From Priestia megaterium (GTDB lineage Bacteria > Bacillota > Bacilli > Bacillales > Bacillaceae_H): a stretch of DNA of 64,000 nucleotides. The position numbers were made by a program, and so were the translations under genes. Shown in pieces: positions 1 to 9,118 of this stretch; position 1 is the stretch's first letter; the number at the start of each line of letters is the position of its first letter. The stretch is from positions 3,324,001-3,388,000 of the forward strand of contig NZ_CP085442.1 of NCBI RefSeq assembly GCF_023824195.1. The letters are read 5' to 3'. The notes beneath the pieces are model-generated. The model was not told where the DNA came from. It saw nothing but the letters and a program-made list of their open reading frames with translations, and made no database searches.

Positions 1-518
1 AAAAATTTCATTGCCGGTTCTGATGCTTTCCCAACTCCCGAAGCGGCAACACCGAATAAAATAGCAAAGAAAATCACGGCCAGCAAATCATTTTTTGCCA
101 TCACATCTACGATATTCGTTGGAATGATGTTCAAAATCATTTGTTTAAAATCCACGACTTTGTCGGTATACTGAGACAATTCACCGATATCTTTTTTAAC
201 AAGATGAGAAAGATCAAGGCCTACTCCGGGCTTTAGCAAGTTAACTAATAGAAGTCCCAGTGCTAATACAAGAGTTGTAATCACTTCAAACCAAATAATC
301 GTCTTTAACCCTAAGCTGCCCATTTGTTTCATACTGCCGCTTCCCGCAGCACCTATGACGATGGTTGAAAAGACAATCGGAACCACAATCATTTTAATGA
401 GGCGAATAAACCCGTCTCCTACCGGTCTTAAAGCCATCCCGAAGTCCGGGAAAAAGTGCCCGATAACAGCTCCAATTACTAATGCAATTAAAATTTGAAA
501 CGCTAAAAACTTTTTCAC
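1..518 (-). CDS. gltP: Proton/glutamate-aspartate symporter GltP, C-terminus cut by window edge
   Basis: Sodium/proton:dicarboxylate symporter family (DAACS) membrane protein that takes up glutamate and aspartate. About 172 codons are visible, from a GTG start at 518-516 behind a GGGGAGGG ribosome site. The N-terminus (MKKFLAFQILIALVIG) and the following transmembrane segments, including RLIKMIVVPIVFSTI and NDLLAVIFFAILFG, agree closely with B. subtilis GltP as I remember it. The frame is open to base 1, so the C-terminal half, with the substrate-binding hairpins and NMDG motif, lies outside the window. It is monocistronic as far as visible, with a terminator of the neighbouring yjdM unit upstream. 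Confidence 0.9.
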   Translation of the reverse strand, partial: MKKFLAFQILIALVIGAVIGHFFPDFGMALRPVGDGFIRLIKMIVVPIVFSTIVIGAAGSGSMKQMGSLGLKTIIWFEVITTLVLALGLLLVNLLKPGVGLDLSHLVKKDIGELSQYTDKVVDFKQMILNIIPTNIVDVMAKNDLLAVIFFAILFGVAASGVGKASEPAMKF

Positions 519-673
519 ATTTCTCCCTCCCCTTTGTCTTCATGAAACGGACATCCATTCCATTAATATCCAAATTCTCAGACACTTTAAGTAAGTTCGG
601 GACATTTAGCTAGATTCCTTCTAAAATAGACAAATTGGTCTATATATTTTGCTTTATCAGTTAAAATACATAG

Positions 674-714
674 AAAAAAGCCAGGATGAAGAACAACTTC
701 ACTCTGGCTTTTTT
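674..714 (-). terminator. Intrinsic terminator after yjdM
   Basis: Twelve-base stem with one mismatch (GCCAGGATGAAG / CTTCACTCTGGC), a five-base loop, and A and T runs on both sides. It follows the yjdM stop on the minus strand and insulates gltP. Confidence 0.85.
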
Positions 715-719
715 AATTC

Positions 720-1058
720 TTATGCTTTTTTAACAAACTGAGATTTTAAGCTCATGGCTCCAAATCCGTCAATTTTGCAGTCGATGTTATGATCGCCTTC
801 TACTAAACGAATGCTTTTTACTTTCGTTCCGATTTTTACAACCGATGAGCTTCCTTTTACTTTTAAGTCTTTGATGACAGTAACTGAATCTCCGTCTTTT
901 AAAAGATTACCGTTTGCATCTTTTACAGTAAGCTGTTCTTCCGTACTTTCTGTTTTTTCATCTTGCCCCCATTCATGCGCACACTCCGGGCAGACGAACA
1001 GGCTTCCATCTTCATATGTATACTGTGATTGACAGCTTGGACAATTAGGTACATTCAT
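720..1058 (-). CDS. yjdM: YjdM/PhnA-family zinc-ribbon protein
   Basis: A 112-residue protein with an N-terminal zinc ribbon (CPSC near residues 7-10 and CPEC near 23-26), an acidic linker, and a C-terminal PhnA domain (about 45-112) containing [20 protein letters not shown] and ending KSQFVKKA. Size and domain order match the YjdM family, once called PhnA. Despite that name the family has no proven role in phosphonate breakdown, so the function is unknown. It is a single-gene unit: a hairpin terminator follows directly and a good AGGAAAAGAA ribosome site precedes the ATG. Confidence 0.85.
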   Translation of the reverse strand: MNVPNCPSCQSQYTYEDGSLFVCPECAHEWGQDEKTESTEEQLTVKDANGNLLKDGDSVTVIKDLKVKGSSSVVKIGTKVKSIRLVEGDHNIDCKIDGFGAMSLKSQFVKKA

Positions 1059-1149
1059 TTTCTTTTCCTCCAGCAGCAGCTCGTAAACGATAGCACGTTC
1101 ACGAGATTACGTTTTTTTATCTGTTCTATACTGTCACAGTTTTATAGAA

Positions 1150-1350
1150 TTAACAAGCTTTTCTATTTCCTTGCTGCTGATGTTTTCTTTTCCAAATAAG
1201 TGAGCCGATAAACAGAACAAAACCCGCACCAAAAGCGAGAAGCTGATCTAAATAAAGGTCACCCGTTTTTACATACCGAATAATAAATATCCCCCCAAAC
1301 ATGAGCATCAGCATACATGAAAACCGAATGAGGTATGAATTGATTTCCAT
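1150..1350 (-). CDS. Small two-helix membrane protein, unknown function
   Basis: Predicted 66-residue protein with two hydrophobic segments (about residues 6-26 and 33-52) and a basic tail (KRKHQQQGNRKAC). The ATG sits behind a strong AAGGAGG site, which supports translation. It probably shares a transcript with the 60-residue membrane protein immediately upstream on the same strand. I do not recognise a family. Confidence 0.6.
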   Translation of the reverse strand: MEINSYLIRFSCMLMLMFGGIFIIRYVKTGDLYLDQLLAFGAGFVLFIGSLIWKRKHQQQGNRKAC

Positions 1351-1381
1351 TTTTCATTCCTCCTTTTTGTAAGACTTTTTG

Positions 1382-1564
1382 TTACGAAAAAAACACAAAC
1401 CATATGCCGAATGTAACCGCGTATAGCGGCAAAATGACGGCTAGTTTTTGCTTCCAACCTTTAAAAAAGGAAGAATTACGAGGTGCAAACCAAAGCTCTA
1501 ACGTACTGTATAACAGGAGTGCTCCCGCTGCTAGTATCGCAATCACAGTCTCTCCTAAGTCCAT
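1382..1564 (-). CDS. Small membrane protein, unknown function
   Basis: Predicted 60-residue protein with two transmembrane segments (about 5-26 and 39-59) separated by a short basic loop (FFKGWKQK). A GAGGAG site precedes the ATG. The stop lies 31 bases before the next small membrane gene, which suggests a two-gene unit. No family recognised. Confidence 0.55.
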   Translation of the reverse strand: MDLGETVIAILAAGALLLYSTLELWFAPRNSSFFKGWKQKLAVILPLYAVTFGIWFVFFS

Positions 1565-1785
1565 ACATACTCCTCACTTTCATTCTACGCACTTGAAGCT
1601 AAGCGCAGCGTATATGGTGGGTATCATCCTTATAAACAAGCTTATAATCGTGATACGTACGGGTTTTGAATACTCTTTCCATAAATACATTTATTACCGT
1701 TATATCATAATAAAAGCATTTTTGAGATTTTTTATACACGTTAATTATTAATGAAAAGTAGACACAGAGAAAAAAGGGGGATTTT

Positions 1786-2124
1786 TTGAAGAGAACTCAG
1801 CTTATTTTTGTTATTACACTGCTTATTGAAGCTGGATTAACCTATGGGTGCTCATCATTTTTGTCTATTCGATTTATTGAGCTTATGTTTTTTAGCGGAC
1901 TTTTGTTTTCAGTTTTGGCTTTTTGGTTTTCAAGCAGCGGAAGCAACAGCGCTTATTCTCACTATAAAACTCATTCCATGAGGTTAATGTCTGGAGCCAA
2001 TATTGAACATAATCCGTTTCGTTTGCGCTGGACGGCTTATTTTCTTGCTTCTTTAAGCTTTACGGGAGTGAGTCTGATTTTTTTCATTCTGTTGCTGACG
2101 GACGTTATTCCTCCAGTAAGCTAA
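1786..2124 (+). CDS. DUF3899-like membrane protein
   Basis: Predicted 112-residue protein starting at TTG, behind an AAAAAGGGGG site six bases upstream. Two N-terminal hydrophobic segments (about 5-20 and 28-48), a polar middle rich in Ser and His, and one C-terminal membrane helix (about 85-107) fit the DUF3899 family of small Bacillus membrane proteins. Role unknown. It converges on the minus-strand gene at 2154, with a hairpin between them. Confidence 0.65.
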   Translation: MKRTQLIFVITLLIEAGLTYGCSSFLSIRFIELMFFSGLLFSVLAFWFSSSGSNSAYSHYKTHSMRLMSGANIEHNPFRLRWTAYFLASLSFTGVSLIFFILLLTDVIPPVS

Positions 2125-2150
2125 AAAACCTGCTCTTCACAGAGAGCAGG
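2123..2150 (-). terminator. Intrinsic terminator between convergent genes
   Basis: Eight-base stem CCTGCTCT / AGAGCAGG followed, read on the minus strand, by six T. It mainly serves the gene ending at 2154; there is no T run on the plus side. Confidence 0.7.
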
Positions 2151-2153
2151 AAC

Positions 2154-2765
2154 TTACGAGAACAGCTTGAGAAGCAGGCATTTTCGCTTTACTTTATTCG
2201 CAACAGCTTGAGTCACATGATCTTTTAAAGGCCGAGTCAATATTCGTTTCAGCGGATGTTTTAGCATCCGTTTGCTCACGGGAACTTTAAAGATAATGCT
2301 GAGAACCACTGTTGCTAAAACTGAGAGCAGTAAGACCGCAAAAGGCTTTTTTTGAAACCATCTCGAGAAGATAAGCATCATTATATAAATAAGTGCTGAC
2401 CACCCTAAATGCCAGCCGTGCCTAAAGGTAATGGCTTTGCACCTGAGTCCAACCCATTCTACAAATGAAGCTGTACATACCCATTTTGCGATATATTTCA
2501 CCTGTTTGACGAGTGTGGGCGGATACGTAGCTAAAAACGACCAAATCATAAGAGGAGTAATGAAGATAAGGTGCAGCACGCGCAGTCCTTTTAGTGAAAT
2601 ATGGGAAGATTTAAAATCCCAGAGCAATTTATCGTTACAGAGAAAGTAATAAAGAATATTAAAAAAACTCACGTATAATCCCCCAGCATAAAGCTCGTGA
2701 ATTTTTTTCCAGGTTTTCTTTTGGATATTTTGAAAAATCAGCCATAGAAGGATAGAAATATGCAC
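2154..2765 (-). CDS. CBO0543-like integral membrane protein
   Basis: Predicted 203-residue protein with about five hydrophobic segments and a strongly basic C-terminal tail (several KR and RK pairs after residue 160). It starts at GTG behind AGAGGTGA. Composition and its tandem position next to a second protein of the same type suggest the CBO0543 family found in sporulating Firmicutes, function unknown. Family membership is a recollection, not a search result. Confidence 0.55.
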   Translation of the reverse strand: MHISILLWLIFQNIQKKTWKKIHELYAGGLYVSFFNILYYFLCNDKLLWDFKSSHISLKGLRVLHLIFITPLMIWSFLATYPPTLVKQVKYIAKWVCTASFVEWVGLRCKAITFRHGWHLGWSALIYIMMLIFSRWFQKKPFAVLLLSVLATVVLSIIFKVPVSKRMLKHPLKRILTRPLKDHVTQAVANKVKRKCLLLKLFS

Positions 2766-2803
2766 CTTTGTTCACCTCTCTAACATCGTTTTTAGAACCT
2801 CTG

Positions 2804-3304
2804 TTATTGTATTTTCAGTTCTTCCTGCTTCTTTTCAATTTTTCGAATCCGTCCAATCAGCATTCGGTTAAGATAAGATTTTAACGTCACGCTAAAAAAG
2901 GTGTGATACCACATCCAGCCAGTTTTCCATTCAATAAGCTTGGTCCGTTTTTCAGCCCATAATTCAATAAAAAACATCGGTATTGTAAAGAGCATAATTT
3001 TGTATAGAACTTTTAATCCTTTATCATAGTAGGTGACTTGGTTAATCATTACAGATATTGTCGGATAAAGTAAAAAATCAAATAACACATTGATTCTAAA
3101 CTGCTTTTTCAGCAAACGGGTTGGATATCGAATAAGGCCGTGAGTAATAATAAATTTATCAATAATACCATTCGTTAACGCGTTAAATACATAGGCTAGC
3201 AGCCAGTCTTTAATGGGTGGTTTTCTAAATAAAAAAGGAAGCATGCCAAGTCCGATAATCAGCATTACACGTAAAAAATTCACTTCAAACTTTTTATTTC
3301 TCAT
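2804..3304 (-). CDS. CBO0543 family membrane protein
   Basis: Predicted 166-residue protein with four or five hydrophobic segments. KTGWMWYHTFFSVTLKSYL, near the C-terminus, is typical of CBO0543 proteins. I chose the ATG at 3304 because AAAGGAGCG lies just upstream; a start twelve codons earlier lacks such a site. It is followed by the related 203-residue membrane protein, so the two probably form one operon. Function unknown. Confidence 0.65.
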   Translation of the reverse strand: MRNKKFEVNFLRVMLIIGLGMLPFLFRKPPIKDWLLAYVFNALTNGIIDKFIITHGLIRYPTRLLKKQFRINVLFDFLLYPTISVMINQVTYYDKGLKVLYKIMLFTIPMFFIELWAEKRTKLIEWKTGWMWYHTFFSVTLKSYLNRMLIGRIRKIEKKQEELKIQ

Positions 3305-3457
3305 AACCTTTTCGCTCCTTTCACCAAGTATTGTTAGCATACCTTCATGTCGATTGGCAGCTTGAGACGGCTGTTCTAATCACGCTCTCTTACGCACGTA
3401 CATATTTGTTTTAGTTTTAAGTTCTTTGAAGAGATTTATACATGTGGTTGAGACATG

Positions 3458-3488
3458 AAAAAAGCCCAACTCTAATTGGTACGGGCTT
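3458..3488 (-). terminator. Terminator after the gamma-glutamyltransferase gene
   Basis: AAGCCC / GGGCTT stem with a long loop and a T run on the minus strand. It lies about 30 bases after the stop of the frameshifted transferase gene. Confidence 0.65.
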
Positions 3489-3518
3489 CTTCCTCCACCT
3501 ATTTTGTTTTTTAAATCG

Positions 3519-5110
3519 TTACCATCCAGCTACAAATCCATCCGTTCGTGATTCACTTCCTCCGCATAGCACGCCGCTTTCAGGATCTCTCCAAATAATC
3601 TGTCCGCGCCCAAATGCCATAGAATCCACGGCTACTTCAATTTTATGTCCTTTTCGTTCAAGCGCTTGTGCTACGTGGGATGGAAAAGCCGGCTCAGCAA
3701 GCACCGTTTTATCTTTTTTCCACTGCCATCTTGGGGCGTCTAAAGCAGCCTGAGGATGAAGATGAAAGTCAATCGTATTCATGACAACTTGCATATGTCC
3801 CTGCGGCTGCATAAAACCTCCCATCACGCCAAATAGTCCTACGGGTGCATTATTTTTGGTGAGAAAGCCTGGAATAATGGTATGAAACGTTTTTTTATTA
3901 GGAGCAAGACAGTTATCGTGATTAGGATCCATTGAAAAATTGTGACCGCGGTTTTGTAGGGCAATTCCCGTTTCTGGCACGACAATTCCAGAACCGAAGC
4001 CCATATAATTACTTTGAATAAATGAAACCATGTTTCCTTCTTCATCAGCAGTTGCTACATACACCGTTCCGCTTCAGGCTGAAGGGCATGTTCTTCTATA
4101 AGACTGCGGCGATAGCTTGCATATGTATCAGACAGCAGCTCACTAACAGACACGCTCATTTTTGCTTCTTCCGTAATGTATTTTTCTCCATCCGCAAACG
4201 CAAGCTTTATCGCTTCTATTTGTTTATGATACGTATCCACGGCATCTTTTTCTTGAAACTCAAATCCTTTAACGATATTTAATGCCATTAACGCAATAAG
4301 CCCTTGACCGTTCGGAGGAATTTCCCATACATCATATCCACGGTAGTGAGCGGAAATCGGGTTCACCCACTCAGGCTCATAAGCAGCCAAATCTTCCTTG
4401 GATAAAAAGCCGCTATATTTTTTGCTGAATGCATCAATACGCTCCGCAAGCTCACCTTTATAAAACGCTTCTGCATCTGTTTCGCCAATGAGCTGAAGCG
4501 TACGAGCATGATGGATGGATGACCACATTTCTCCTGCTTTTGGTGCTTGTCCACTTGGCGCAAACGTTTGAAACCATGACTCAAATTCTTCGCTTGTATG
4601 TACTCGTTTGAACGTATCGTACGCTTGTTTCCATTGTTTCGCGAGAGTAGGCGCTAGCGGAAACCCTTCCTTGGCATATTGAATAGCAGGCTGCAGCACT
4701 TGAGAAAGAGGCAGTTTGCCAAATCGCCTCGATAAAGCAGCCCATGCAGCCGGAGCCCCGGGAACCGTAACGGGAATCATTCCGTACTTAGGAATATCCT
4801 TGTATCCTTTTTCCTTTAGTGCATCAATAGAAATAGACTGGGGAGAAGATCCGCTAGCGTTCAGTCCGTACAGCTGATCATTGGTCCAAACAATCGCAAA
4901 CGCATCTCCTCCAATTCCATTTGACGCAGGCTCTAATATGGTAAGGCTCGCTGCTGTCGCGATTGCTGCATCAATTGCATTGCCGCCTTTTTTTAAAATA
5001 TCAAGGCCTGCCTGCGCTGCAAGCGGCTGAGATGTAGATACCATTCCTTTTTTTGCATAAACGGGAACTCGGTAAGATGGATATGGATGATAATGCGGAT
5101 CATAGGTCAT
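3519..5110 (-). pseudogene. Gamma-glutamyltransferase (YwrD-like), frameshifted at the autoprocessing junction
   Basis: Two adjoining frames encode a YwrD-type gamma-glutamyltransferase. The first (5110-4055) carries the large-subunit part, with STSQPLAAQAG, GGNAIDAAIAT and EPASNGIGGDAF. The second (in frame from about 4070 to 3519) carries the small subunit, GTVYVATADEEGNMVSFIQS, SNYMGFGSG and PQGHMQV. They break inside GAAGCGGAACGGTG. One extra G (GCGGGAACG) would restore a 530-residue protein reading QPEAGTVYVATA, where the Thr is the expected nucleophile and new N-terminus of the small subunit. There is no signal peptide. As written no active enzyme can form. It may be a true loss or a base-calling error in a G run. 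Confidence 0.85.
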
Positions 5111-5274
5111 AAAAGCGCGTCCTTTTTCAAATATTTAAATTTTCTAAATAATACAACTTCTTTATTTTACCATATTCATAACGCATCGGCTTTTTTTATC
5201 TTAGAATGACATGACTCCTTTTACCTAAAATTGGTATACTGATAGAGTACAAGAATTTCTAAGGAGGATGATGT

Positions 5275-6663
5275 ATGAAAAAAGTAAAAGCTGCCCTTCC
5301 ACTCGCTGTTTCTTTAGCACTCGGGCTTCAAGTACTCCCTATGTCCACTTCAACTGTTCAAGCTGAAGCAGCGGCAAATGCTGCTCATCACCCAGCAAAA
5401 GTTGAAGTCAAACGAGCAAACGCATTTTTAACGAATATGGCGAAAGGCAAAGCAAAAGAAGCTAAGCGCTACTTCTCCCGCAGCCTGCAGTCAAAAGTGA
5501 GTGAAGACAACCTAAAATTATGGTGGTCAGCTCTAACGGCTCAATTTGGTTCTGTAAAAAAGATTGGTACATCTGTACAAGATGAAGTTAATACCGTTCA
5601 TCGAAATATAGAAATTCCAATTGAATTTGAACACGTATCAGCTACTTTAACCGTTCGCTTTAGTCAAAATCGTCAAATTGATGATTGGCGAATCGTACCG
5701 GAGGAGCGCCAGTTTTCGTTTTCCACACCACCTTATGACACCCCTAAGAACTACAGTGAAAAACAGCTTTCAATCGGCAAAGCACCTTACGAACTTCCAG
5801 CAACGCTCACTCTTCCCACACGTTCAAAACATCAAAATGTACCCGTTGTCATTTTAGTTCACGGATCAGGGCCTTCTGATCAAGATGAAACGTTTATGAG
5901 CTTAAAGCCGTTTCGAGATCTGGCTTCAGGACTGGCTTCTCAAGGAATCGCCGTTTTACGCTACAACAAGCGTACATACGAACATACAGCTAAAATGTCC
6001 TTTGAAAGTAAGATAAGCGTCGACGATGAAACAACGGATGATGCCGTACTCGCAGTCAAAGCAATGGCGAAACAAAAAGGCATCGACAGCCGCAATATTT
6101 TTATACTGGGACACAGTCAAGGCGGCATGATGATGCCCAGAATTTTAAATCAAACGCCGGATAAAAGCGTGCGAGGATCTGTTTTACTTGCTGCACCGAG
6201 CCGCACACTTCCAGAGTTAATGCTTGAACAATTTGCCTATCTTGTATCGCTGAATCAGCTTCCGAAAGAGCAGCTTGCTTTTTTCCAGCAGCAGTTTGCC
6301 ATTTTACAAGACCCAAGCTTTTCGCCAGTTCAGCCGCCAAAAGAATTCCTGCTTGGCACTCCTTATTTTTGGTATGACTTAGCTCACTGGCACCCTGCAG
6401 AAGTCGCAAAATCTCAGGACACGCCGCTGCTTCTTTTACAAGGAGCGCGTGATTATCAAGTAACGACCGAAGATTTTGAAGACTGGAAACAAAGCTTATC
6501 TCAGCGTTCCAACACTTCTTTTAAGCTTTACCCAAAGCTCAACCACTTTTTCACAGAAGGAACCGGTGAAAAAAGCACGCCGGCTGAGTATGCTATTTCA
6601 GCCAACATTCCTTCTTATGTCATTGATGATATTGTGAAATGGGTTCGCGAAACGCAAAAGTAA
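5275..6663 (+). CDS. Secreted alpha/beta hydrolase with N-terminal DUF3887 domain
   Basis: A 462-residue protein with a signal peptide (MKKVKAALPLAVSLALGLQV, probable cleavage after VQA near residue 30). A DUF3887-like domain (about 45-145) has FLTNMAKGKAKEAKRYFS and ends in DDWRIVP. An alpha/beta hydrolase domain (about 170-460) follows, with oxyanion motif HGSGP (196-200), nucleophile elbow GHSQGG (Ser281), likely acid Asp393 in GARDYQV and His424 in LNHFF. It is likely an exported or wall-associated serine esterase/peptidase; the substrate is unknown. The ATG follows AAGGAGGATG. Monocistronic, with a strong terminator. Confidence 0.85.
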   Translation: MKKVKAALPLAVSLALGLQVLPMSTSTVQAEAAANAAHHPAKVEVKRANAFLTNMAKGKAKEAKRYFSRSLQSKVSEDNLKLWWSALTAQFGSVKKIGTSVQDEVNTVHRNIEIPIEFEHVSATLTVRFSQNRQIDDWRIVPEERQFSFSTPPYDTPKNYSEKQLSIGKAPYELPATLTLPTRSKHQNVPVVILVHGSGPSDQDETFMSLKPFRDLASGLASQGIAVLRYNKRTYEHTAKMSFESKISVDDETTDDAVLAVKAMAKQKGIDSRNIFILGHSQGGMMMPRILNQTPDKSVRGSVLLAAPSRTLPELMLEQFAYLVSLNQLPKEQLAFFQQQFAILQDPSFSPVQPPKEFLLGTPYFWYDLAHWHPAEVAKSQDTPLLLLQGARDYQVTTEDFEDWKQSLSQRSNTSFKLYPKLNHFFTEGTGEKSTPAEYAISANIPSYVIDDIVKWVRETQK

Positions 6664-6665
6664 AG

Positions 6666-6695
6666 AAAAAAGAGCGGCTTTGTCCGCTCTTTTTT
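6666..6695. terminator. Bidirectional terminator
   Basis: AGAGCGG / CCGCTCT stem with a six-base loop, flanked by six A and six T. It serves the plus-strand hydrolase and the minus-strand ferredoxin gene. Confidence 0.9.
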
Positions 6696-6697
6696 GT

Positions 6698-7027
6698 CTA
6701 TTTCCTGTTTAAGATGATATGCGACTGATCGGAAGAAGCGGTGGATTTTCTTCCTTTCCCCCAGCCTACAGCTTCTCGGTAACTTCCGAGCAGGTGCTGA
6801 TTCATTACATGCTGTTCATCTACTTCCACAGTTTGTTCAACTAAAGGCGTCACATATAAAGCATCTACCGGACAGTACAGTTCACACATAAAGCAAGTTT
6901 GACAATCGGATTGACGAGCTATGGAAGGAGCACCTCCCATTCGAGAGCGGTCAAAGACATTGGTTGGACAAACGGATACACAAAGATTGCAGTTAATACA
7001 TCGGTCTTCACTAAGAAGCTCGATCAT
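6698..7027 (-). CDS. 2x[4Fe-4S] ferredoxin subunit partnered with the flavoprotein
   Basis: A 109-residue ferredoxin with two CxxCxxCxxxCP clusters (CINCNLCVSVCP near residue 12 and CQTCFMCELYCP near 42) and a roughly 50-residue C-terminal tail. Its ATG overlaps the stop of the flavoprotein gene (TAATG), so the two are translationally coupled and very probably form one electron-transfer complex, as in AprAB-type or fumarate-reductase-like pairs. The unit sits behind sulfur leader A, suggesting a job in sulfur acquisition. The exact reaction cannot be read from the sequence. Confidence 0.85.
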   Translation of the reverse strand: MIELLSEDRCINCNLCVSVCPTNVFDRSRMGGAPSIARQSDCQTCFMCELYCPVDALYVTPLVEQTVEVDEQHVMNQHLLGSYREAVGWGKGRKSTASSDQSHIILNRK

Positions 7028-8625
7028 TAAATAACCCCCTTTACGTGATTAGAAGACTTTGTACCTAAGGGTCTCGCCCAGACTTCCTGCACGCCTCCGC
7101 TTAGAATACGGTAGTGTTGCTTGGAATCCATAAACGGAAAATCGTCACGCCGGTGCATTCCTCGCGTTTCTTTTCTTTCTATTGCACTTGTATACATCCA
7201 TCGCGCCGTTGCCGTCATGGCCGCAAGCTCTCGATTTCTCACGATGTTTCTTTCTTTATCATAAACTCCATTATTCAACTCATTCCACACGTCATTTAAC
7301 CTCATGAGGGAACCTTGCAGTCTTACTTCTGAACGGAACCAGTTTCGATCATATGGAAAGACCTCGCGCTGAACCGATGCTATCATTTCCTTCGTATCTG
7401 CTGCATCAGAAGAAGCTACTGACTTTGTGATTCCTGACGCTTCCGATAAGCCTTTTGCATGTCGATTTGCGGCATTTTTTCCTTGCTTAACAGCAAATGC
7501 TGCCGCTGCTTTTCCTGACCAGCAGCCTGAAGAGATAGCCCACGCTGCATTATGGCTACCTCCTCCCGTAAACCCTCCGCAGATTAATTCGCGCGTTGCC
7601 GCATCTCCGGCTGCATATAAACCTGGAATGTCGGTTCTGCACGTTTCGTCTGTAATGTGAATACCTCCTGTTCCTCTAACGGTTCCTTCAAAACGCAAGG
7701 TGATTGGAAACATTTGAGTAAAGGGATTTATATGAAGACGATCAAATGATAAAAAGAAATTTGGCTGTGATAAGCGCATGGCTTTTTGAATACTTTCATC
7801 CGCTTTGTCAAGCTTTGCATAAACGGGCTGGGTCATTAACGTTCTGGCAATAATTGAACGCCCTTTATGAGAACCGGCTCCTTCAATCACTGTACCGTCT
7901 TCATAATAAAATGTAGCCCATTTATAAAATGCAGATTTTGTGATTGGAGAAAAAGCTGGCGAAATCGAATAAGCATTTGAAAACTCCATGCCGGAAAGCG
8001 CCGCACCTGCTTCTGTAGCTAATAAGTAACCGTCTCCTGTTAAAACATTTGTACCGAGTGCCCCGCTCAGAAATGCACAGCCTCCCGTTGCAATCACAAC
8101 TGCAGCAGCCTCCACTCTCCATGTTTCTTTCGTTTGATTGTTGATTCCGCAAGCACCCTCTACACCGTGTTCATCTGCAAGAAGCTCCAATGCAGGGCTG
8201 TGATCTAAAATCTGAACGTCTGCTTTTTGAAGCTGACGCCGCATTAACCTCATATATTCAGGCCCTTGAAGCGTCGTTCGCTGAGAAATTCCTTTTTCAT
8301 CTACTGGAAACGGATAGCCAAAATGAGCTAATTCATTTACTTGTTCAAACGTACAATCAAGCACTCGCTTCATCCAACTTCTTTCGGCTAAATATCCCCC
8401 CAGCTCTTCCCTGCTTTTCATCGCGGTCATCTGTTCATCAGAAGTAGGCTTTACATACCAAACTCCTGTACCAGAAGGCGCAGTTGCTCCGCTCGTTCCG
8501 CAATATCCTTTATCAACAAGTACAGCTTTTGCACCTTCTTTAACTGCTTGCAAAGCTGCCCATGCACCAGCAGGGCCTCCTCCAATAATTAATACATCTG
8601 TATGAAAATGAAAGTCGGCAGTCAT
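7027..8625 (-). CDS. FAD-dependent oxidoreductase, AprA/fumarate-reductase-like flavoprotein
   Basis: A 532-residue flavoprotein. The FAD-binding signature GGGPAGAWAALQA lies near residues 15-27; a second FAD motif, IPGLYAAGDAA, lies near 360. The middle contains the reductase-type GTGGIHITDE. It resembles the FAD_binding_2 family (adenylylsulfate reductase alpha, fumarate reductase), but is shorter than classical AprA. It is the first gene of a two-gene unit with an iron-sulfur subunit and faces an MFS carrier divergently. Start ATG follows GAGGGGGAT. A promoter plus leader hairpin/terminator about 150 bases upstream indicates control by premature termination. The role in organosulfur use is inferred from that shared leader. 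Confidence 0.8.
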   Translation of the reverse strand: MTADFHFHTDVLIIGGGPAGAWAALQAVKEGAKAVLVDKGYCGTSGATAPSGTGVWYVKPTSDEQMTAMKSREELGGYLAERSWMKRVLDCTFEQVNELAHFGYPFPVDEKGISQRTTLQGPEYMRLMRRQLQKADVQILDHSPALELLADEHGVEGACGINNQTKETWRVEAAAVVIATGGCAFLSGALGTNVLTGDGYLLATEAGAALSGMEFSNAYSISPAFSPITKSAFYKWATFYYEDGTVIEGAGSHKGRSIIARTLMTQPVYAKLDKADESIQKAMRLSQPNFFLSFDRLHINPFTQMFPITLRFEGTVRGTGGIHITDETCRTDIPGLYAAGDAATRELICGGFTGGGSHNAAWAISSGCWSGKAAAAFAVKQGKNAANRHAKGLSEASGITKSVASSDAADTKEMIASVQREVFPYDRNWFRSEVRLQGSLMRLNDVWNELNNGVYDKERNIVRNRELAAMTATARWMYTSAIERKETRGMHRRDDFPFMDSKQHYRILSGGVQEVWARPLGTKSSNHVKGVI

Positions 8626-8776
8626 ATACGGATCCCCCTCTTAAAATGTTTGCGCTCTCAAAAACCTTATTAAGAAAAACCTTACTTATTACCCACTCGA
8701 CTCTTTTGCTCATCGCTAACTCTATACCAACTAATCTGTTCCAGAATCCAACTCTTCCATAACACCCATTTAATAT

Positions 8777-8836
8777 AAAAAAGAGACCAGTCCATTTGTT
8801 TCACCACAATGGTCTGGCCTCCAGTTGCCTAGTAGG
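8777..8836 (-). promoter_or_regulatory. Sulfur leader A: hairpin overlapping an intrinsic terminator
   Basis: Transcribed leftward, this leader forms CCT-A-CTAG-GCAA-CTGG-AGG (8836-8818), a four-pair stem with a bulged A and three outer pairs. The terminator stem (GAGGCCAGACC...GGACTGGTCTC, 8821-8783) starts inside its 3' arm and ends in six T. The two structures cannot coexist fully. The same arrangement recurs at 9027, 14738 and 14997. The flavoprotein gene starts about 150 bases downstream. Confidence 0.7.
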
Positions 8837-8890
8837 CGCGTTTTTCCGTACAGCATCATAAATACCAAGTAATTCACTTTGTTTAATTAT

Positions 8891-8919
8891 ATATTAAAAG
8901 TTTATGCTATGATTGTCAA
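8891..8919 (-). promoter_or_regulatory. Sigma-A promoter of the flavoprotein-ferredoxin unit
   Basis: TTGACA (8919-8914), 17-base spacer, TAATAT (8896-8891). Expected start near 8884, giving about 50 untranslated bases before hairpin A. Confidence 0.8.
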
Positions 8920-8965
8920 TAATTATGTTATTCTTAGAATTTATTTGAATCGTTCGTATCTCTTA

Positions 8966-8995
8966 TTGACAACTCTATGAATTTTTTGGTAAATT
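8966..8995 (+). promoter_or_regulatory. Sigma-A promoter of the MFS gene
   Basis: TTGACA (8966-8971), 18-base spacer, TAAATT (8990-8995). It diverges from the flavoprotein promoter; about 46 bases separate the two -35 boxes. Confidence 0.75.
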
Positions 8996-9026
8996 AATCT
9001 CACTAAACATATAGGATTTAAAAATA

Positions 9027-9079
9027 CCTACCAGACAACTGGAGGCTCTCATTCTTTTTAAAAGAATGAGAGCCTTTTT
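9027..9079 (+). promoter_or_regulatory. Sulfur leader B: hairpin overlapping an intrinsic terminator
   Basis: CCT-A-CCAG-ACAA-CTGG-AGG (9027-9045) is followed, sharing its last GG, by a 15-pair terminator stem (9044-9074, GGCTCTCATTC...GAATGAGAGCC) and five T. It lies about 25 bases after the predicted transcription start and 40 bases before the MFS start codon. It has the same design as leaders A, C and D. Confidence 0.75.
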
Positions 9080-9118
9080 GTTTCCTAAGTTATATGTAAT
9101 ACGATAAGGAGGTCAAGT

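Noticed and set aside
394..585. A 63-residue minus-strand protein overlapping the gltP start
   Set aside because: It is an out-of-frame shadow; the gltP frame from GTG 518 has the ribosome site and clear homology.
8777..9080. SAM (S-box) riboswitch or T-box in the sulfur leaders
   Set aside because: The leaders are far too short, and the conserved S-box core and the T-box AGGGTGGNACCGCG motif are absent.
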